Shown one piece after another: positions 16,341-25,266 of a stretch of 36,944 bases of DNA. Origin of the DNA: Aestuariivirga sp. (GTDB lineage Bacteria > Pseudomonadota > Alphaproteobacteria > Rhizobiales > Aestuariivirgaceae); assembly GCA_030680855.1 (NCBI GenBank), contig JAUXUN010000023.1, positions 1-36,944 on the forward strand, in the 5' to 3' direction. The translations under genes were made by a program, and so were the position numbers. The notes beneath the pieces are model-generated. The model searched no databases, had not been told where the DNA came from, and was given only the letters and a program-made list of their open reading frames with translations. Numbering within the stretch: position 1 is the first letter of the stretch; each line of letters opens with the position of its first letter.

Positions 16341-17027
16341 TCATTGATCTGACAGCTTGCTGGTGGATGAGCGCCTGGCGCTATCCAAGATTTGCATGTG
16401 GTCGCAGACGCCTTCGACGCCTCGTACGCTTTCTGCCGTCACGCGCGCCGCCTTACGTTCGGCATCGGAGCAAACCGTGCCACCTAGATGAACGACTCCA
16501 CCTGAGACCGTAACGGTTAGGTGGGCACCCTGCAAGTCAGTGTTTTCAGCAAGCCGCGCCAGGATGGCGCGCCGCATCGCGTCGTTTCCCGGGGGAATTG
16601 TTTCGCGCCTTGCGGCCGCAATGACACGCAGAAGGTCCTTACGGCTAATGATGCCCACAAGCTTTCCGTCGCGGACTACCGGCATTCGCCTGATGCGATG
16701 TCGATCCATTAACGTGGCCACAGCGTGGATTGGCGTGTCCTCCTTAGCCGAGATAACCGCGGCTGTCATGACATCGCCGACATTCCAGCTATGGGCCTTC
16801 ACGTATGCACCCAGCCGCTGTTCCGGTGCCGCAGGTGCCGTCTCGGTTCCCAATTCAATCCTGTGCAACAGGTCTCCTTGGGTGAGCATTCCCGCCAGAC
16901 GGCCGCTGTCATCAACAACCGGCAATCCGCTCACATCGTGATCAAGCATTTTTTGGGCGGCGTGCCATATGCTATTTCCAGGGCCGACCGTTACCACCTT
17001 GCTGGTCATCAAGTCTTTGGTTAGCAT
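16341..17027 (-). CDS. CBS-pair and BON-domain protein A
   Basis: A 228-residue protein with two CBS motifs (about residues 5-60: DLMTSKVVTVGPGNSI, VSGLPVVDDSGRLAGMLTQGDLL; and 85-140: DVMTAAVISAKEDTPI, IRRMPVVRDGKLVGIISRKDLL) and a BON domain at about 150-215 (LTVTVSGGVVHLGGTV). CBS pairs bind adenine nucleotides and can report energy charge; BON suggests membrane or phospholipid contact. Such proteins are often stress-linked and lack a catalytic part. It is upstream of pfkB on the same strand and divergent from a paralogue at 17162. Confidence 0.9.
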   Translation of the reverse strand: MLTKDLMTSKVVTVGPGNSIWHAAQKMLDHDVSGLPVVDDSGRLAGMLTQGDLLHRIELGTETAPAAPEQRLGAYVKAHSWNVGDVMTAAVISAKEDTPIHAVATLMDRHRIRRMPVVRDGKLVGIISRKDLLRVIAAARRETIPPGNDAMRRAILARLAENTDLQGAHLTVTVSGGVVHLGGTVCSDAERKAARVTAESVRGVEGVCDHMQILDSARRSSTSKLSDQ

Positions 17028-17088
17028 CGGTCACTCCAGGTCATGGAAAGGAAGAACGACAATTTGACGCCAAAAGCCTCGGATTGCC

Positions 17089-17102
17089 TTGATCTTGATC
17101 AA
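17089..17102. promoter_or_regulatory. FNR/Anr/FixK-type box (perfect), shared by CBS-BON pair
   Basis: Perfect TTGAT-CTTG-ATCAA between the divergent CBS-BON genes, at 62-67 bases from each start codon (centre to A of ATG about 69 and 66). On the plus strand TAGTAT at 17125-17130 is centred 32 bases from the box centre, as a class II -10 element should be. Confidence 0.83.
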
Positions 17103-17161
17103 CATGTTGGAGCCTCTGGCAATCTAGTATCCTTCTTCGCGGATCATTTGGGAGTATGACC

Positions 17162-17854
17162 ATGAGAGCAAGAGATATCATGACGACAAGCGTGGTGACC
17201 GTATCCCCCGAGACGGATATCACGGAGGCAGTTAAGCTCATGCTGGAGCGGCAAATTAGCGGTGTCCCCGTAATCGACGATTCCGGCCGGCTCATTGGAA
17301 TTCTCACCGAGGGTGATCTGATGCGCCGGGCGGAACTCGTCACCGGGCGGCAGTCGTGGTGGATCAATCCGATATCGTCTCCAGAGCAGGAGGCGAAAGC
17401 CTACGTGAAGGCACACGGCTTGAAGGTGAAGGATGTAATGACAAAAGAAGTGGTAACGATCACCGAGCAGGAGCCTATTGACCGGATTGCCATGGTGTTC
17501 GAGGAACGGGGAATCAAGCGGACACCAGTTATGCGTAGCGGAAAGGTCGTTGGGATAGTGAGCCGGGCAAACTTGCTTCGAAGTCTGGCGGTCCAGAAGA
17601 TCAACGACTTCCCTCCGAGCGATAGCAAAATCAGGTCCGCAATCCTGGCAACTGCAGCCGAAGACGCGGCTATACGGGTGGTGCTGGTGGATGTCACAGT
17701 CGATGATGGAGTCGTGCACCTTTGGGGCAATACGGCGTCCGAGGCCGAACGCGACGCTTTTCGCGTGGTCGCGGAAAACACCATGGGGGTCAAAGAGGTT
17801 CAAAATCACATCAGGGTGCTTCCACGGTCGAATGTCGACTATTTGCCCGAATGA
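17162..17854 (+). CDS. CBS-pair and BON-domain protein B
   Basis: A 230-residue protein with the same architecture as its divergent neighbour: CBS1 (RDIMTTSVVTVSPETDI, ISGVPVIDDSGRLIGILTEGDLM), CBS2 (DVMTKEVVTITEQEPI, IKRTPVMRSGKVVGIVSRANLL), then a BON domain (VDVTVDDGVVHLWGNT) to about residue 222. It is a full-length paralogue, not a fragment. The ATG at 17162 is preferred over 17156 because GGAG lies 7 bases before it. It probably responds to adenine nucleotides and is under the shared FNR-type box. No partner enzyme is fused to it. Confidence 0.9.
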   Translation: MRARDIMTTSVVTVSPETDITEAVKLMLERQISGVPVIDDSGRLIGILTEGDLMRRAELVTGRQSWWINPISSPEQEAKAYVKAHGLKVKDVMTKEVVTITEQEPIDRIAMVFEERGIKRTPVMRSGKVVGIVSRANLLRSLAVQKINDFPPSDSKIRSAILATAAEDAAIRVVLVDVTVDDGVVHLWGNTASEAERDAFRVVAENTMGVKEVQNHIRVLPRSNVDYLPE

Positions 17855-17998
17855 CTGCTGCACCCATAGCCCCCACGGTTGAGAATGTTCTTCCAATGAT
17901 CTTGCTATTCCGGAGGAAGTCATTTCACGAAAACGACTCATTGGAGCGTCCTGATCGGACCCAACCTTAGGCTTGCCATTGGAGGAACAGAGGCAGGA

Positions 17999-18012
17999 TT
18001 GAGATAGATCAA
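17999..18012. promoter_or_regulatory. FNR/FixK-type box (one mismatch), acs-pdh operon
   Basis: TTGAG-ATAG-ATCAA matches the palindrome in 9 of 10 defined bases. It lies 84 bases before the acs-like start and 61 before the mini-ORF. Its place upstream of a long operon supports function despite the mismatch. Confidence 0.6.
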
Positions 18013-18073
18013 AGCGGCATGGCTGGAAATGGCAGATGCTGCAAAGCATATAGCTTCTTGTTTGGAGGATGGC

Positions 18074-18100
18074 ATGATGTTCATCTCTTGGTCAGTATGA
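18074..18100 (+). CDS. Possible 8-codon leader peptide
   Basis: A tiny frame, MMFISWSV, starts 5 bases after a strong GGAGG at 18064-18068 and stops in TGA at 18098-18100, overlapping the ATG at 18097 of the acs-like gene (ATGA). The acs-like start itself has no Shine-Dalgarno sequence. This looks like translational coupling by a leader cistron; an alternative is a one-base shift in the real start region. Confidence 0.4.
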   Translation: MMFISWSV

Positions 18101-19773
18101 GTGAGGCGTCACAGTTCTGGGATGGCGCCAGACGTGAACTGGCGGAGCTGCCGGGCGGGCACGGCCTCAATATCGCCCATGTGGCGGTGGATCAGCACGT
18201 CCTGCAAGGCAATGGCCAACGGATCGCCATCCGCTGGATCGGCAGTGGCGGCAGCCGCAGTGATATCAGTTATCAGGACCTGAGTTGGTCGGCATCACGT
18301 TTCGCCAATGCACTCAAGGCTTTGGGTATCGGCGCCGGAGATCGTGTCTTCAGTTTGCTAGGCCGGGTGCCGGAGCTGCATATTGCAGCCCTTGGGACTT
18401 GGAAACTCCGCGCCGTGTTCTGCCCGCTATTCTCGGCCTTCGGGCCGGAGCCCGTCAAGGCGCGGATGTCGATTGCAAAGCCCGTGGTGATCGTGACAAC
18501 ATCAAGGCTTTTCGTGCGGAAGATCCAGCCCATACTGGCCGACCTGCCCTTCCTCAAGCATGTGATCCTTACCGATGGAGGTGCCGGCGGTCTTGATTTC
18601 AACGCGCTGCTCGCTGCGGCATCTCCGTCGTTCGAGATTGAGCCTACCAGCCCGGAAGAACTTGCCATTCTCCATTTCACCAGCGGCACGACCGGGCGGC
18701 CGAAGGGAGCCATGCATGTTCATGCCGCCGCTATTGCCCACAGAGCAACTGCCATCCATGCGCTTGATCTGAAGCCTGAAGACATCTACTGGTGCACGGC
18801 CGATCCGGGCTGGGTCACCGGCACCTCATACGGTATTATCGCGCCTCTGGCAGTCGGTTGCACACTCATTCTCGACGAGGAGGAGTTCGATGCGGAGCGT
18901 TGGTATTCCACCCTTGAGAAGCACCGCGTCAATGTCTGGTACACGGCGCCGACGGCGATCCGTATGCTTATCCGGGCGGGTGACGAGCTGCCGAAACGGT
19001 TTAACCTCTCGGCGCTGCGTTTCATCGCCAGTGTCGGTGAGCCGTTGCATCCCGAGGCCGTGGTTTGGGGGCAGCAGGTATTGGGCCGGCCCATTCACGA
19101 CAACTGGTGGCAGACCGAAACGGGCGGCATCATGATTGCCAATACCGCTGACATGAAAATCAAACCCGGCTCCATGGGGCTCGCACTCCCCGGCATTGAG
19201 GCGGCTATCGTACGCCGCAAAGATGACGCGGTGGAGGTGATTGCGGAGAATGATGCCGAGGGCGAACTGGCGCTCAGGCCCGGCTGGCCCTCCATGTTCC
19301 GCGGCTATCTCAACGAAGACGAGAGATACAAAAAGTGCTTCGCTGGAGGCTGGTACCTCACCGGAGATATGGCCACGAAGGATACTGACGGTTATTTCTG
19401 GTTCGTTGGCCGCGCCGATGATGTCATCAAGTCTGCCGGTCATCTGATCGGACCGTTCGAGGTGGAAAGCGCCCTTCTCGCCCACCCCGCCGTGGCCGAG
19501 GCCGCCGCCATCGGCGTTCCCGATCCGGTTGCGGGCGAAGTGGTCAAAGCCTATGTCAGCCTGCGCCCGGGTCACGCAGCTGACGAGGCCCTGATGAAGG
19601 AGCTCATGGCACACGCGCGGAAGAAACTCGGGCCTGCCGTGGCGCCGCGCCAAATTGCTATCAGTGAAGACCTGCCGCGAACCCGGTCTGGCAAAATCAT
19701 GCGGCGGCTGCTCAAGGCGCGAGAACTTGGACTACCGGAAGGTGATACCTCGACGCTAGAGGGTGCGACATGA
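18097..19773 (+). CDS. Acetyl-CoA synthetase-like acyl-CoA ligase (AMP-forming)
   Basis: A 558-residue ANL-superfamily enzyme close to short AcsA-type acetyl-CoA synthetases: acetate (or another short acid) + ATP + CoA to acyl-CoA. Core motifs are [18 protein letters not shown] (P-loop-like), [13 protein letters not shown] with the Trp of the acetate pocket, [38 protein letters not shown], and the C-terminal [14 protein letters not shown] with the lysine that is usually acetylated for control. The likely start, ATG 18097, lacks a ribosome binding site but overlaps a leader frame with GGAGG. It overlaps the E1 alpha gene by 4 bases, so it is first in a five-gene unit. Whether it makes acetyl-CoA or feeds the adjacent acyl carrier protein is open. 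Confidence 0.88.
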   Translation: MSEASQFWDGARRELAELPGGHGLNIAHVAVDQHVLQGNGQRIAIRWIGSGGSRSDISYQDLSWSASRFANALKALGIGAGDRVFSLLGRVPELHIAALGTWKLRAVFCPLFSAFGPEPVKARMSIAKPVVIVTTSRLFVRKIQPILADLPFLKHVILTDGGAGGLDFNALLAAASPSFEIEPTSPEELAILHFTSGTTGRPKGAMHVHAAAIAHRATAIHALDLKPEDIYWCTADPGWVTGTSYGIIAPLAVGCTLILDEEEFDAERWYSTLEKHRVNVWYTAPTAIRMLIRAGDELPKRFNLSALRFIASVGEPLHPEAVVWGQQVLGRPIHDNWWQTETGGIMIANTADMKIKPGSMGLALPGIEAAIVRRKDDAVEVIAENDAEGELALRPGWPSMFRGYLNEDERYKKCFAGGWYLTGDMATKDTDGYFWFVGRADDVIKSAGHLIGPFEVESALLAHPAVAEAAAIGVPDPVAGEVVKAYVSLRPGHAADEALMKELMAHARKKLGPAVAPRQIAISEDLPRTRSGKIMRRLLKARELGLPEGDTSTLEGAT

Positions 19774-20777
19774 ACCCATCCATTTCCGAAAAGATTCACC
19801 TCACAAAAGAGCATTGCACCGAACTCCTCCGCATGATGATGCTGATCCGGCGCTTCGAAGAGCGTTGCGCCGAGCTTTATGGCGAACAGAAGATCCGCGG
19901 TTTTCTTCATCTTTACATCGGTGAGGAAGCAAATGCCGTTGGCGTCATGCAAGCGCTCACGCCCGAAGATGCTGTCGTAGCGACCTATCGCGAACATGGT
20001 CACGCCCTGGCACGTGGCTTGCCTTTGCCCGAAGTCATGGCGGAAATGTATGGCAAGGCCACCGGCTCCAGTCGCGGTCGTGGCGGGTCGATGCATATCT
20101 TCAATGCGGAGCGGAGATTCTATGGTGGCAATGCCATTGTCGGCGGTGGCCTGCCGCTGGCGGTGGGTCTTGCCCTGGCAGACAAGATGAATGGGCGGCC
20201 GAGAATAACCTGTTGCTTCTTCGGCGAAGGGGCCGCTGCCGAAGGCGAATTTCACGAAAGCATGAACCTTGCTGCCTTGTGGAAACTGCCTGTGCTTTTC
20301 GTTTGTGAGAACAACCTCTACGCCATGGGCACATCCCTCGAACGATCCGAGTCTGAAACTGACATATGTCAACACGCCAAGAGCTATCGCATCGCCGCCG
20401 GGAGCGTCGATGGGATGGATGTGGTGGCCGTAGAGGTTGCTGCGCGGCGCGCGGTGCAGGCAGTACGCGACGGAAATGGTCCCCAATTCCTGGAGACCCA
20501 AACCTATCGTTTCCGGGCTCATTCCATGTTCGATCCCGAGCTCTACCGCGACAAGGCCGAGGTGGAGAAATGGAAGGAGCGTTGCCCAATCAAACGTTTT
20601 CGCGAGTGGATTCTGGCTACCGGCACTCTCCACGAATCCGAGATTGCCGCAATCGAGATTGCCATAGCTGATGAGGTGGAGAACGCAGTGAAATTTGCCG
20701 AGTCCTCGCCATGGGAGCCAGAAGCAGACCTCACGCGTGACGTGCTCACACCAATCAAACGGAGCGCACTGACATGA
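19770..20777 (+). CDS. pdhA: Pyruvate dehydrogenase E1 component, alpha subunit
   Basis: A 335-residue thiamine-diphosphate subunit of a 2-oxoacid dehydrogenase. Seen are [51 protein letters not shown], and the ThDP/Mg motif from [31 protein letters not shown] (GDG read as GEG, also known in branched-chain E1). The regulatory loop has [15 protein letters not shown]. The best fit is the pyruvate/acetoin E1 alpha group. It decarboxylates pyruvate and passes the acetyl group to the E2 lipoyl arm. The start overlaps the acs-like stop (ATGA). Confidence 0.9.
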   Translation: MNPSISEKIHLTKEHCTELLRMMMLIRRFEERCAELYGEQKIRGFLHLYIGEEANAVGVMQALTPEDAVVATYREHGHALARGLPLPEVMAEMYGKATGSSRGRGGSMHIFNAERRFYGGNAIVGGGLPLAVGLALADKMNGRPRITCCFFGEGAAAEGEFHESMNLAALWKLPVLFVCENNLYAMGTSLERSESETDICQHAKSYRIAAGSVDGMDVVAVEVAARRAVQAVRDGNGPQFLETQTYRFRAHSMFDPELYRDKAEVEKWKERCPIKRFREWILATGTLHESEIAAIEIAIADEVENAVKFAESSPWEPEADLTRDVLTPIKRSALT

Positions 20778-21763
20778 GCGTACTGCGCAAGGTCACCTAT
20801 CGCGATGCCGTGCGGGAAGCAATCCAGGACGCGATGCATCGGGACGCCAGCGTTTTTCTCATGGGCGAGGATGTCGGTCGCTACGGCGGTGCTTATGGCT
20901 GTTCCAAGGGCTTGCTGGCCGAATTCGGCGAAGATCGGATCAGAGATACACCCTTGGCCGAGGCCGGTTTCACCGGCGCCGGAATTGGCGCTGCGCTTGG
21001 CGGCATGCGGCCCATCGTCGAAATCATGACGGTTAACTTCAGTCTTCTGGCCCTCGACCAGATCGTCAACACTGCCGCCGCCATACGACACATGTCAGGT
21101 GGGCAATTTTCGGTGCCGCTGGTGATCAGGATGGCAACCGGCGCCGGGCGGCAACTGGCGGCCCAGCATTCGCACAGTTTGGAAAACTGGTACGCGCATG
21201 TGCCGGGAATCAAAGTGGTGGCCCCCGCGACTTTGGCGGACGCGCGCGGCATGCTGTGGACCGCACTGCAGGACCCTGACCCCGTTGTCATGTTCGAGCA
21301 TGCAATGCTCTATAACGACGAGGGCGAAATCGCGGCCGAAGGCGATCTATCCATGCCAATCGAAGGCGCCGCCATCCGCCGTCCTGGCACCGATTGCAGC
21401 ATTATTACCTATGGCGGCAGCCTGAAGAAGGCGCTGGCGGCAGCGGCAGAACTTGCAGGCGAGAACTTCAATTGTGAAGTGATCGATTTGCGCGCGCTTC
21501 GTCCCCTTGACGGCAAGACCATATTGGCATCGGTGGAGAAAACCCACCGGGCCGTAATCGTGGATGAGGGCTGGCGGACGGGAAGTCTCGCAGCGGAGAT
21601 CAGCGCATTGATTATGGAAGGCGCTTTCTTCGCGCTTGACGCGCCGGTGGCGCGCGTGTGCAGCGCCGAAGTCCCCATTCCCTATGCACGTCATCTGGAA
21701 ATTTCTGCCACGCCGCAAGTGGCAGGCATCATCACGGCGGTGCGCGGAGTTCTGCGGCGATGA
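20774..21763 (+). CDS. pdhB: Pyruvate dehydrogenase E1 component, beta subunit
   Basis: A 329-residue E1 beta subunit. Characteristic parts are [105 protein letters not shown], and the closing [13 protein letters not shown]. It forms a heterotetramer with E1 alpha and helps bind ThDP. The 4-base overlaps on both sides suggest fixed stoichiometry by coupled translation. Confidence 0.92.
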   Translation: MSVLRKVTYRDAVREAIQDAMHRDASVFLMGEDVGRYGGAYGCSKGLLAEFGEDRIRDTPLAEAGFTGAGIGAALGGMRPIVEIMTVNFSLLALDQIVNTAAAIRHMSGGQFSVPLVIRMATGAGRQLAAQHSHSLENWYAHVPGIKVVAPATLADARGMLWTALQDPDPVVMFEHAMLYNDEGEIAAEGDLSMPIEGAAIRRPGTDCSIITYGGSLKKALAAAAELAGENFNCEVIDLRALRPLDGKTILASVEKTHRAVIVDEGWRTGSLAAEISALIMEGAFFALDAPVARVCSAEVPIPYARHLEISATPQVAGIITAVRGVLRR

Positions 21764-22905
21764 CCGCCTTCCGCATGCCTTCGCTTGGGGCCGACATGGA
21801 CGAGGGAACCCTCGTTGAGTGGATTAAGAAGCCTGGCGATCAGCTGAAACGCGGCGATATAATAGCAGTGGTCGAGACCCAAAAAGGGGCCATCGAGATT
21901 GAAGTCTTTCATGACGGTGTGCTGGAGGCCATCCATGTGAAGACCGGCTCACGCGTCCCGGTCGGAGAGGTACTTGCGACCATCCGAACGGCGGAAGAGC
22001 CGGAATCGGCCCAGCCTGTTCCACCCGAAGTGGTTACACAGAAGCCAGTCTACGCGCCTCCAGCCCAAGTTGCAGCCCCGTTTACACCCGGACTGAAGAT
22101 TACGCCCGCCGCCAGCTCCCGCGCCAAGGAACTCGGCATTGATGTTCAGTCGGTATTTCCGGGGCAGGATGGCATCATTGGACTCAAGGAAATTGAAGTG
22201 CCCTCGGTACCCGCCAAACCCAAGGCCAGCCGTGGCATCAATCTCGACGAAATGCGCAACGCCATCGCGGCGGCCATGGCGCGCAGCAAGCGCGAAATTC
22301 CTCACTACTATGTGAGCTCAATCATCGACATGACGGCAATGATGGAATGGCTTGCCACGGAGAATGCACGCCGCACCGTTTCTGATCGTCTCCTTGCCGC
22401 CGTTCCCATCATCAAAGCCTGCGCCCTTGGTTTGCAGCAGGTCCCCGAACTCAATGGTCACTTTCTTGATGATCGTCCGCTGCGGATCGCCGAGGTGAAA
22501 ATGGGGATTGGCATCGCTTTGCGCGGCGGTGGGCTTATAGCCCCTGCCCTTGCCTTGCCCGACAGGCTATCGCTGACCGAAATCATGCAGCGGCTGAGCG
22601 ACCTGGTCGCGCGCGTCCGTGGTGGCCGGCTGCGAAGTTCGGAACTGACGGAAGCTACCGTGACGCTTTCCAATCTTGGGGATAATTCGGCCGATATGGT
22701 ATTACCTGTGATCTATCCACCGCAGGTGGCAATCATCGGCGTCGGCCAAATCGATGCTCGGCCATGGGTGGTGGACGGCACCCTCGCATCTCGCAAGATT
22801 GCAACTTTCGCGGTCGCCGGAGATCATCGCGCCAACGATGGTCGTTCGGCAGCTCGTTTTCTCAGGCTCCTTGGCGAAATTCTTCAGAAACCGGAGATGC
22901 TATGA
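21760..22905 (+). CDS. pdhC: Dihydrolipoamide acetyltransferase (E2)
   Basis: A 381-residue E2 with one lipoyl domain (residues 1-77; lipoyl Lys42 in [13 protein letters not shown]), a proline/alanine-rich linker (about 78-110), a peripheral-subunit-binding domain (about 111-146, [28 protein letters not shown]) and a catalytic domain (about 165-381). The catalytic motif is HRANDG (H-x3-D-G), usually HRVVDG. ATG 21760 overlaps the E1 beta stop; earlier in-frame starts lie inside pdhB. The usual ETDKA around the lipoyl lysine is ETQKG here. No E3 gene is near, so the dehydrogenase must come from elsewhere. Confidence 0.88.
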   Translation: MTAFRMPSLGADMDEGTLVEWIKKPGDQLKRGDIIAVVETQKGAIEIEVFHDGVLEAIHVKTGSRVPVGEVLATIRTAEEPESAQPVPPEVVTQKPVYAPPAQVAAPFTPGLKITPAASSRAKELGIDVQSVFPGQDGIIGLKEIEVPSVPAKPKASRGINLDEMRNAIAAAMARSKREIPHYYVSSIIDMTAMMEWLATENARRTVSDRLLAAVPIIKACALGLQQVPELNGHFLDDRPLRIAEVKMGIGIALRGGGLIAPALALPDRLSLTEIMQRLSDLVARVRGGRLRSSELTEATVTLSNLGDNSADMVLPVIYPPQVAIIGVGQIDARPWVVDGTLASRKIATFAVAGDHRANDGRSAARFLRLLGEILQKPEML

Positions 22906-23150
22906 CTCAGGATCAACTTGTCGAACTGGTCAAGCGGTCACTCTACGAGGTAGCCCCCGATCTCGAGGCTGAACCACTCGATCCGAAACGCAGCTTCAAC
23001 GAGCAGTTCGAATTCGACTCCATGGATTTCCTTAAGTTCATCACCGGCCTGCATCAGGCTACGGGACTCGCTCTCCCCGAGAAGGACTACCCACACCTGG
23101 TGAGCCTGGAACTTGCGGTCGCGTATCTGTCCGAGAAACTTCCGTCATGA
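22902..23150 (+). CDS. Acyl carrier protein-like protein
   Basis: An 82-residue ACP-type protein. The phosphopantetheine site is Ser40 in FEFDSMDF (consensus D-S-L/M), followed by the helix III pattern TGLALPEKDYPHLVSLELAVAYLSEKL. It is acidic and small as expected. ATG 22902 overlaps the E2 stop by 4 bases, so it is the last gene of the acs-pdhABC unit. It is unlike the FabF-linked housekeeping ACP in that the Ser is in DSMD rather than DSLD. No phosphopantetheinyl transferase or ketosynthase is nearby. It may take an acyl group from the ligase or E2 (inference). Confidence 0.85.
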   Translation: MTQDQLVELVKRSLYEVAPDLEAEPLDPKRSFNEQFEFDSMDFLKFITGLHQATGLALPEKDYPHLVSLELAVAYLSEKLPS

Positions 23151-23297
23151 TATGAGAACAGGTATTTTTGTCATCACAACGCGAGTCTGGCGATTGCAAA
23201 ATCCAATGAATGGAACTTGATTGCCACAAGAACAACCGTCAGTGCGGTGTTACAACCCCTACTCAGGAGGAATTCGTTAGAACTCGCGCTGGCGAAC

Positions 23298-24920
23298 TTA
23301 TATTCCCGTATCCATCTGAGGCATGCGGCTCTTCTCTGGTTCTTCAATTTCGGTCATGGTTGCCTCGGTAAGCAGCAAAACGCTTGCAACCGATACCGCG
23401 TTCTCAAGCGCGATTCGCACCACCTTGGTTGGATCAATGATCCCGGCCTCAATCAGATCGGTGTATTCATTGCGCGCCGCATCAAACCCGAAATTGCCCT
23501 TGCCTTCAAGCATCTTGGCGATGACCACTCCACTATCAACGGCAGAATTTTCGGCTATCTGGCGGGCCGGGGCGGCAAGCGCCCGCTTCAAGACCTGAAT
23601 CCCGGTGCGTTCGTCACCTTCGGTAATTTTCTCAAGGGCGCTTAGGGCATCGACACATCGCAAGAGTGCCAGTCCACCACCGGGAACCACCCCTTCACTC
23701 ACCGCCGCCTTGGTGGCGCTGATAGCATCGTCGAGGGCGTCTTTTCTGGTCTTCATCTCGGATTCAACCGGAGCGCCGGCGCGAATTACTGCGACGCCGC
23801 CTGACAACTTCGCCAGACGCTCCTGCAACTTCTCCTTGTCGTAATCGCTGGTAGTCTTGGCGATTTCAGCCTTGATCTGGCCAATCCGATCGTCAATGGC
23901 GGTTCGCTGGCCGCCACCGCCGACAATGGTCGTAGTATCCTTGTCGCAGACCACGCGCTTGGCCTTGCCAAGCTGGTCAAGTGTGGCGGTTTCGAGTTTC
24001 AACCCGAGCTCCTCGGCAATGACTTGCGCGCCCGTAAGGATAGCGATGTCATGCAGCATGGCTTTTCGCCGGTCGCCGAAGCCCGGCGATTTCACGGCGC
24101 AGCTTTTCAGATTACCGCGCAATTGATTGACGATAAGGGTGGCGAGCGCCTCGCCTTCCACATCCTCGGCGATCACCAGCATAGGCTTGGCCGACTTGGC
24201 GACCTGTTCAAGAAGCGGAATGAGATCGTTCAACGCGGCGATCTTCCGGTCGCAGACCAGAATGAGGACATCTTCGAGGACAGCTTCCATTTTCTCGCCG
24301 TTGGTGATGAAATAAGGCGAGATGAAACCCCGGTCGAATTGCATGCCCTCCACCACCTCCAGAACAGTCTCGGTGGTCTTCGACTCCTCGACGGTGATAA
24401 CGCCCTCATTGCCCACCCGTTCCATGGCATCTGCCACAAGATCTCCGATCAGTTGGTCATTATGGGCTGAGATCGCCGCCACCTGGGCTTTCTCTTTCCG
24501 TGTTGTGACCGGGCGTGACAGGGCTTTGAGGGCTGCAACTGCAGCCTGGGCGGCGCGCTCAAGTCCGCGCTTCACATCAATGGCACTGGCGCCGGCAACG
24601 ACATTACGCAAGCCATCGGCATACATGGCATGGGCCAGAACAGCTGAAGTACTGGTGCCGTCGCCAACGAGTTCGCCCGTTTTTTCAGCGGCTTGCCGTA
24701 GCATCTGGGCACCCAAGTTTTCTTCCGGGTCTTTCAGGTTGAATTCCTTGGCGATAGTGACGCCATCATTGCACACGAGCGGGGCCCCCCATTTCCTTTC
24801 AATCAGAACCGATTTCGATTTGGGTCCCAGCGTCACGCGGATTGCGTCTGCCATCTGGGTGGCCCCACGCAAGATCTTCTCGCGTGCCTCGGACCGAAAC
24901 ATCACTTGCTTGTGTGCCAT
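23298..24920 (-). CDS. groEL: Chaperonin GroEL (60 kDa), orphan copy
   Basis: A 540-residue Hsp60 chaperonin. Typical segments are [31 protein letters not shown], the [17 protein letters not shown]-binding region, VEEVL-like [17 protein letters not shown]-type apical-domain entry (here [20 protein letters not shown]), and [11 protein letters not shown] in the equatorial domain. The C terminus ends [12 protein letters not shown] without the GGM-repeat tail of E. coli GroEL. There is no groES next to it. The ATG at 24920 has AGGAG 7 bases upstream. An FNR-type box (9/10) lies about 66 bases upstream, so this copy may be specialised for low oxygen; no standard CIRCE element is seen. Confidence 0.93.
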   Translation of the reverse strand: MAHKQVMFRSEAREKILRGATQMADAIRVTLGPKSKSVLIERKWGAPLVCNDGVTIAKEFNLKDPEENLGAQMLRQAAEKTGELVGDGTSTSAVLAHAMYADGLRNVVAGASAIDVKRGLERAAQAAVAALKALSRPVTTRKEKAQVAAISAHNDQLIGDLVADAMERVGNEGVITVEESKTTETVLEVVEGMQFDRGFISPYFITNGEKMEAVLEDVLILVCDRKIAALNDLIPLLEQVAKSAKPMLVIAEDVEGEALATLIVNQLRGNLKSCAVKSPGFGDRRKAMLHDIAILTGAQVIAEELGLKLETATLDQLGKAKRVVCDKDTTTIVGGGGQRTAIDDRIGQIKAEIAKTTSDYDKEKLQERLAKLSGGVAVIRAGAPVESEMKTRKDALDDAISATKAAVSEGVVPGGGLALLRCVDALSALEKITEGDERTGIQVLKRALAAPARQIAENSAVDSGVVIAKMLEGKGNFGFDAARNEYTDLIEAGIIDPTKVVRIALENAVSVASVLLLTEATMTEIEEPEKSRMPQMDTGI

Positions 24921-24979
24921 AGAGCGACTCCTTGATATTCTGATTGCTTTATTTGTTAGCAAGTTGCCCGTTCCGCGCG

Positions 24980-24993
24980 ATGATTCAGATCAA
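24980..24993. promoter_or_regulatory. FNR/FixK-type box (one mismatch), groEL side
   Basis: ATGAT-TCAG-ATCAA, 9 of 10 bases of the palindrome. It is centred about 66 bases before the groEL start and 280 before the Crp/Fnr start. Confidence 0.6.
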
Positions 24994-25230
24994 GATGGCG
25001 CAACGAGCGATACTTTCCTCGAGACCAGGAAACTCTGCAGGCAGGTGCCGAGCCAGTCAAAGCTCTGTCGCCACTTTTGGGCCTTTACCGCAAGTGGCGC
25101 TACGCTGTCCGCATGTTTTGAAATTGTAGCAATAATGGCAGTTCTGAATTGAGTAATAATACCTAGGTACAATTCCCATCTATATTCCGGACGTGAACTC
25201 TCGTTTCATCCTCCCAACGGTCCATACCTT

Positions 25231-25245
25231 CCGACTTTCAGTCGG
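25231..25245 (+). promoter_or_regulatory. Small hairpin in the Crp/Fnr gene leader
   Basis: CCGAC-TTTCA-GTCGG, a 5-bp perfect stem ending 21 bases before the start of the regulator gene and just ahead of AGGGAGA. It could affect translation; the short stem makes this tentative. Confidence 0.3.
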
Positions 25246-25266
25246 GCCTCTATAGGGAGATAGACG

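Larger units (their letters stand above)
24921..25266. other. Divergent regulatory gap groEL / Crp-Fnr gene
   Basis: About 345 bases between the divergent groEL and Crp/Fnr genes. It contains the 9/10 FNR-type box at 24980-24993 and the short hairpin at 25231-25245 just before the regulator's ribosome binding site. No small gene is convincing. Confidence 0.6.

Noticed and set aside
17144-18049. About 300-codon minus-strand frame opposite CBS-BON protein B
   Set aside because: The plus-strand protein has clear CBS and BON patterns; the opposite frame has low-complexity, His/Cys/Arg-rich translation typical of antisense frames.
18826-20633. Two long minus-strand frames opposite the acs-like and pdhA genes
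   Set aside because: They lie wholly against strongly recognised enzymes and show no domain pattern of their own.
24322-25152. Plus-strand frame opposite the groEL 5' half
   Set aside because: Ser/Ala/Arg-rich antisense translation; GroEL on the other strand is certain.
24921-25266. CIRCE element expected before groEL
   Set aside because: No TTAGCACTC / GAGTGCTAA pair with a 9-base spacer was found in this gap.
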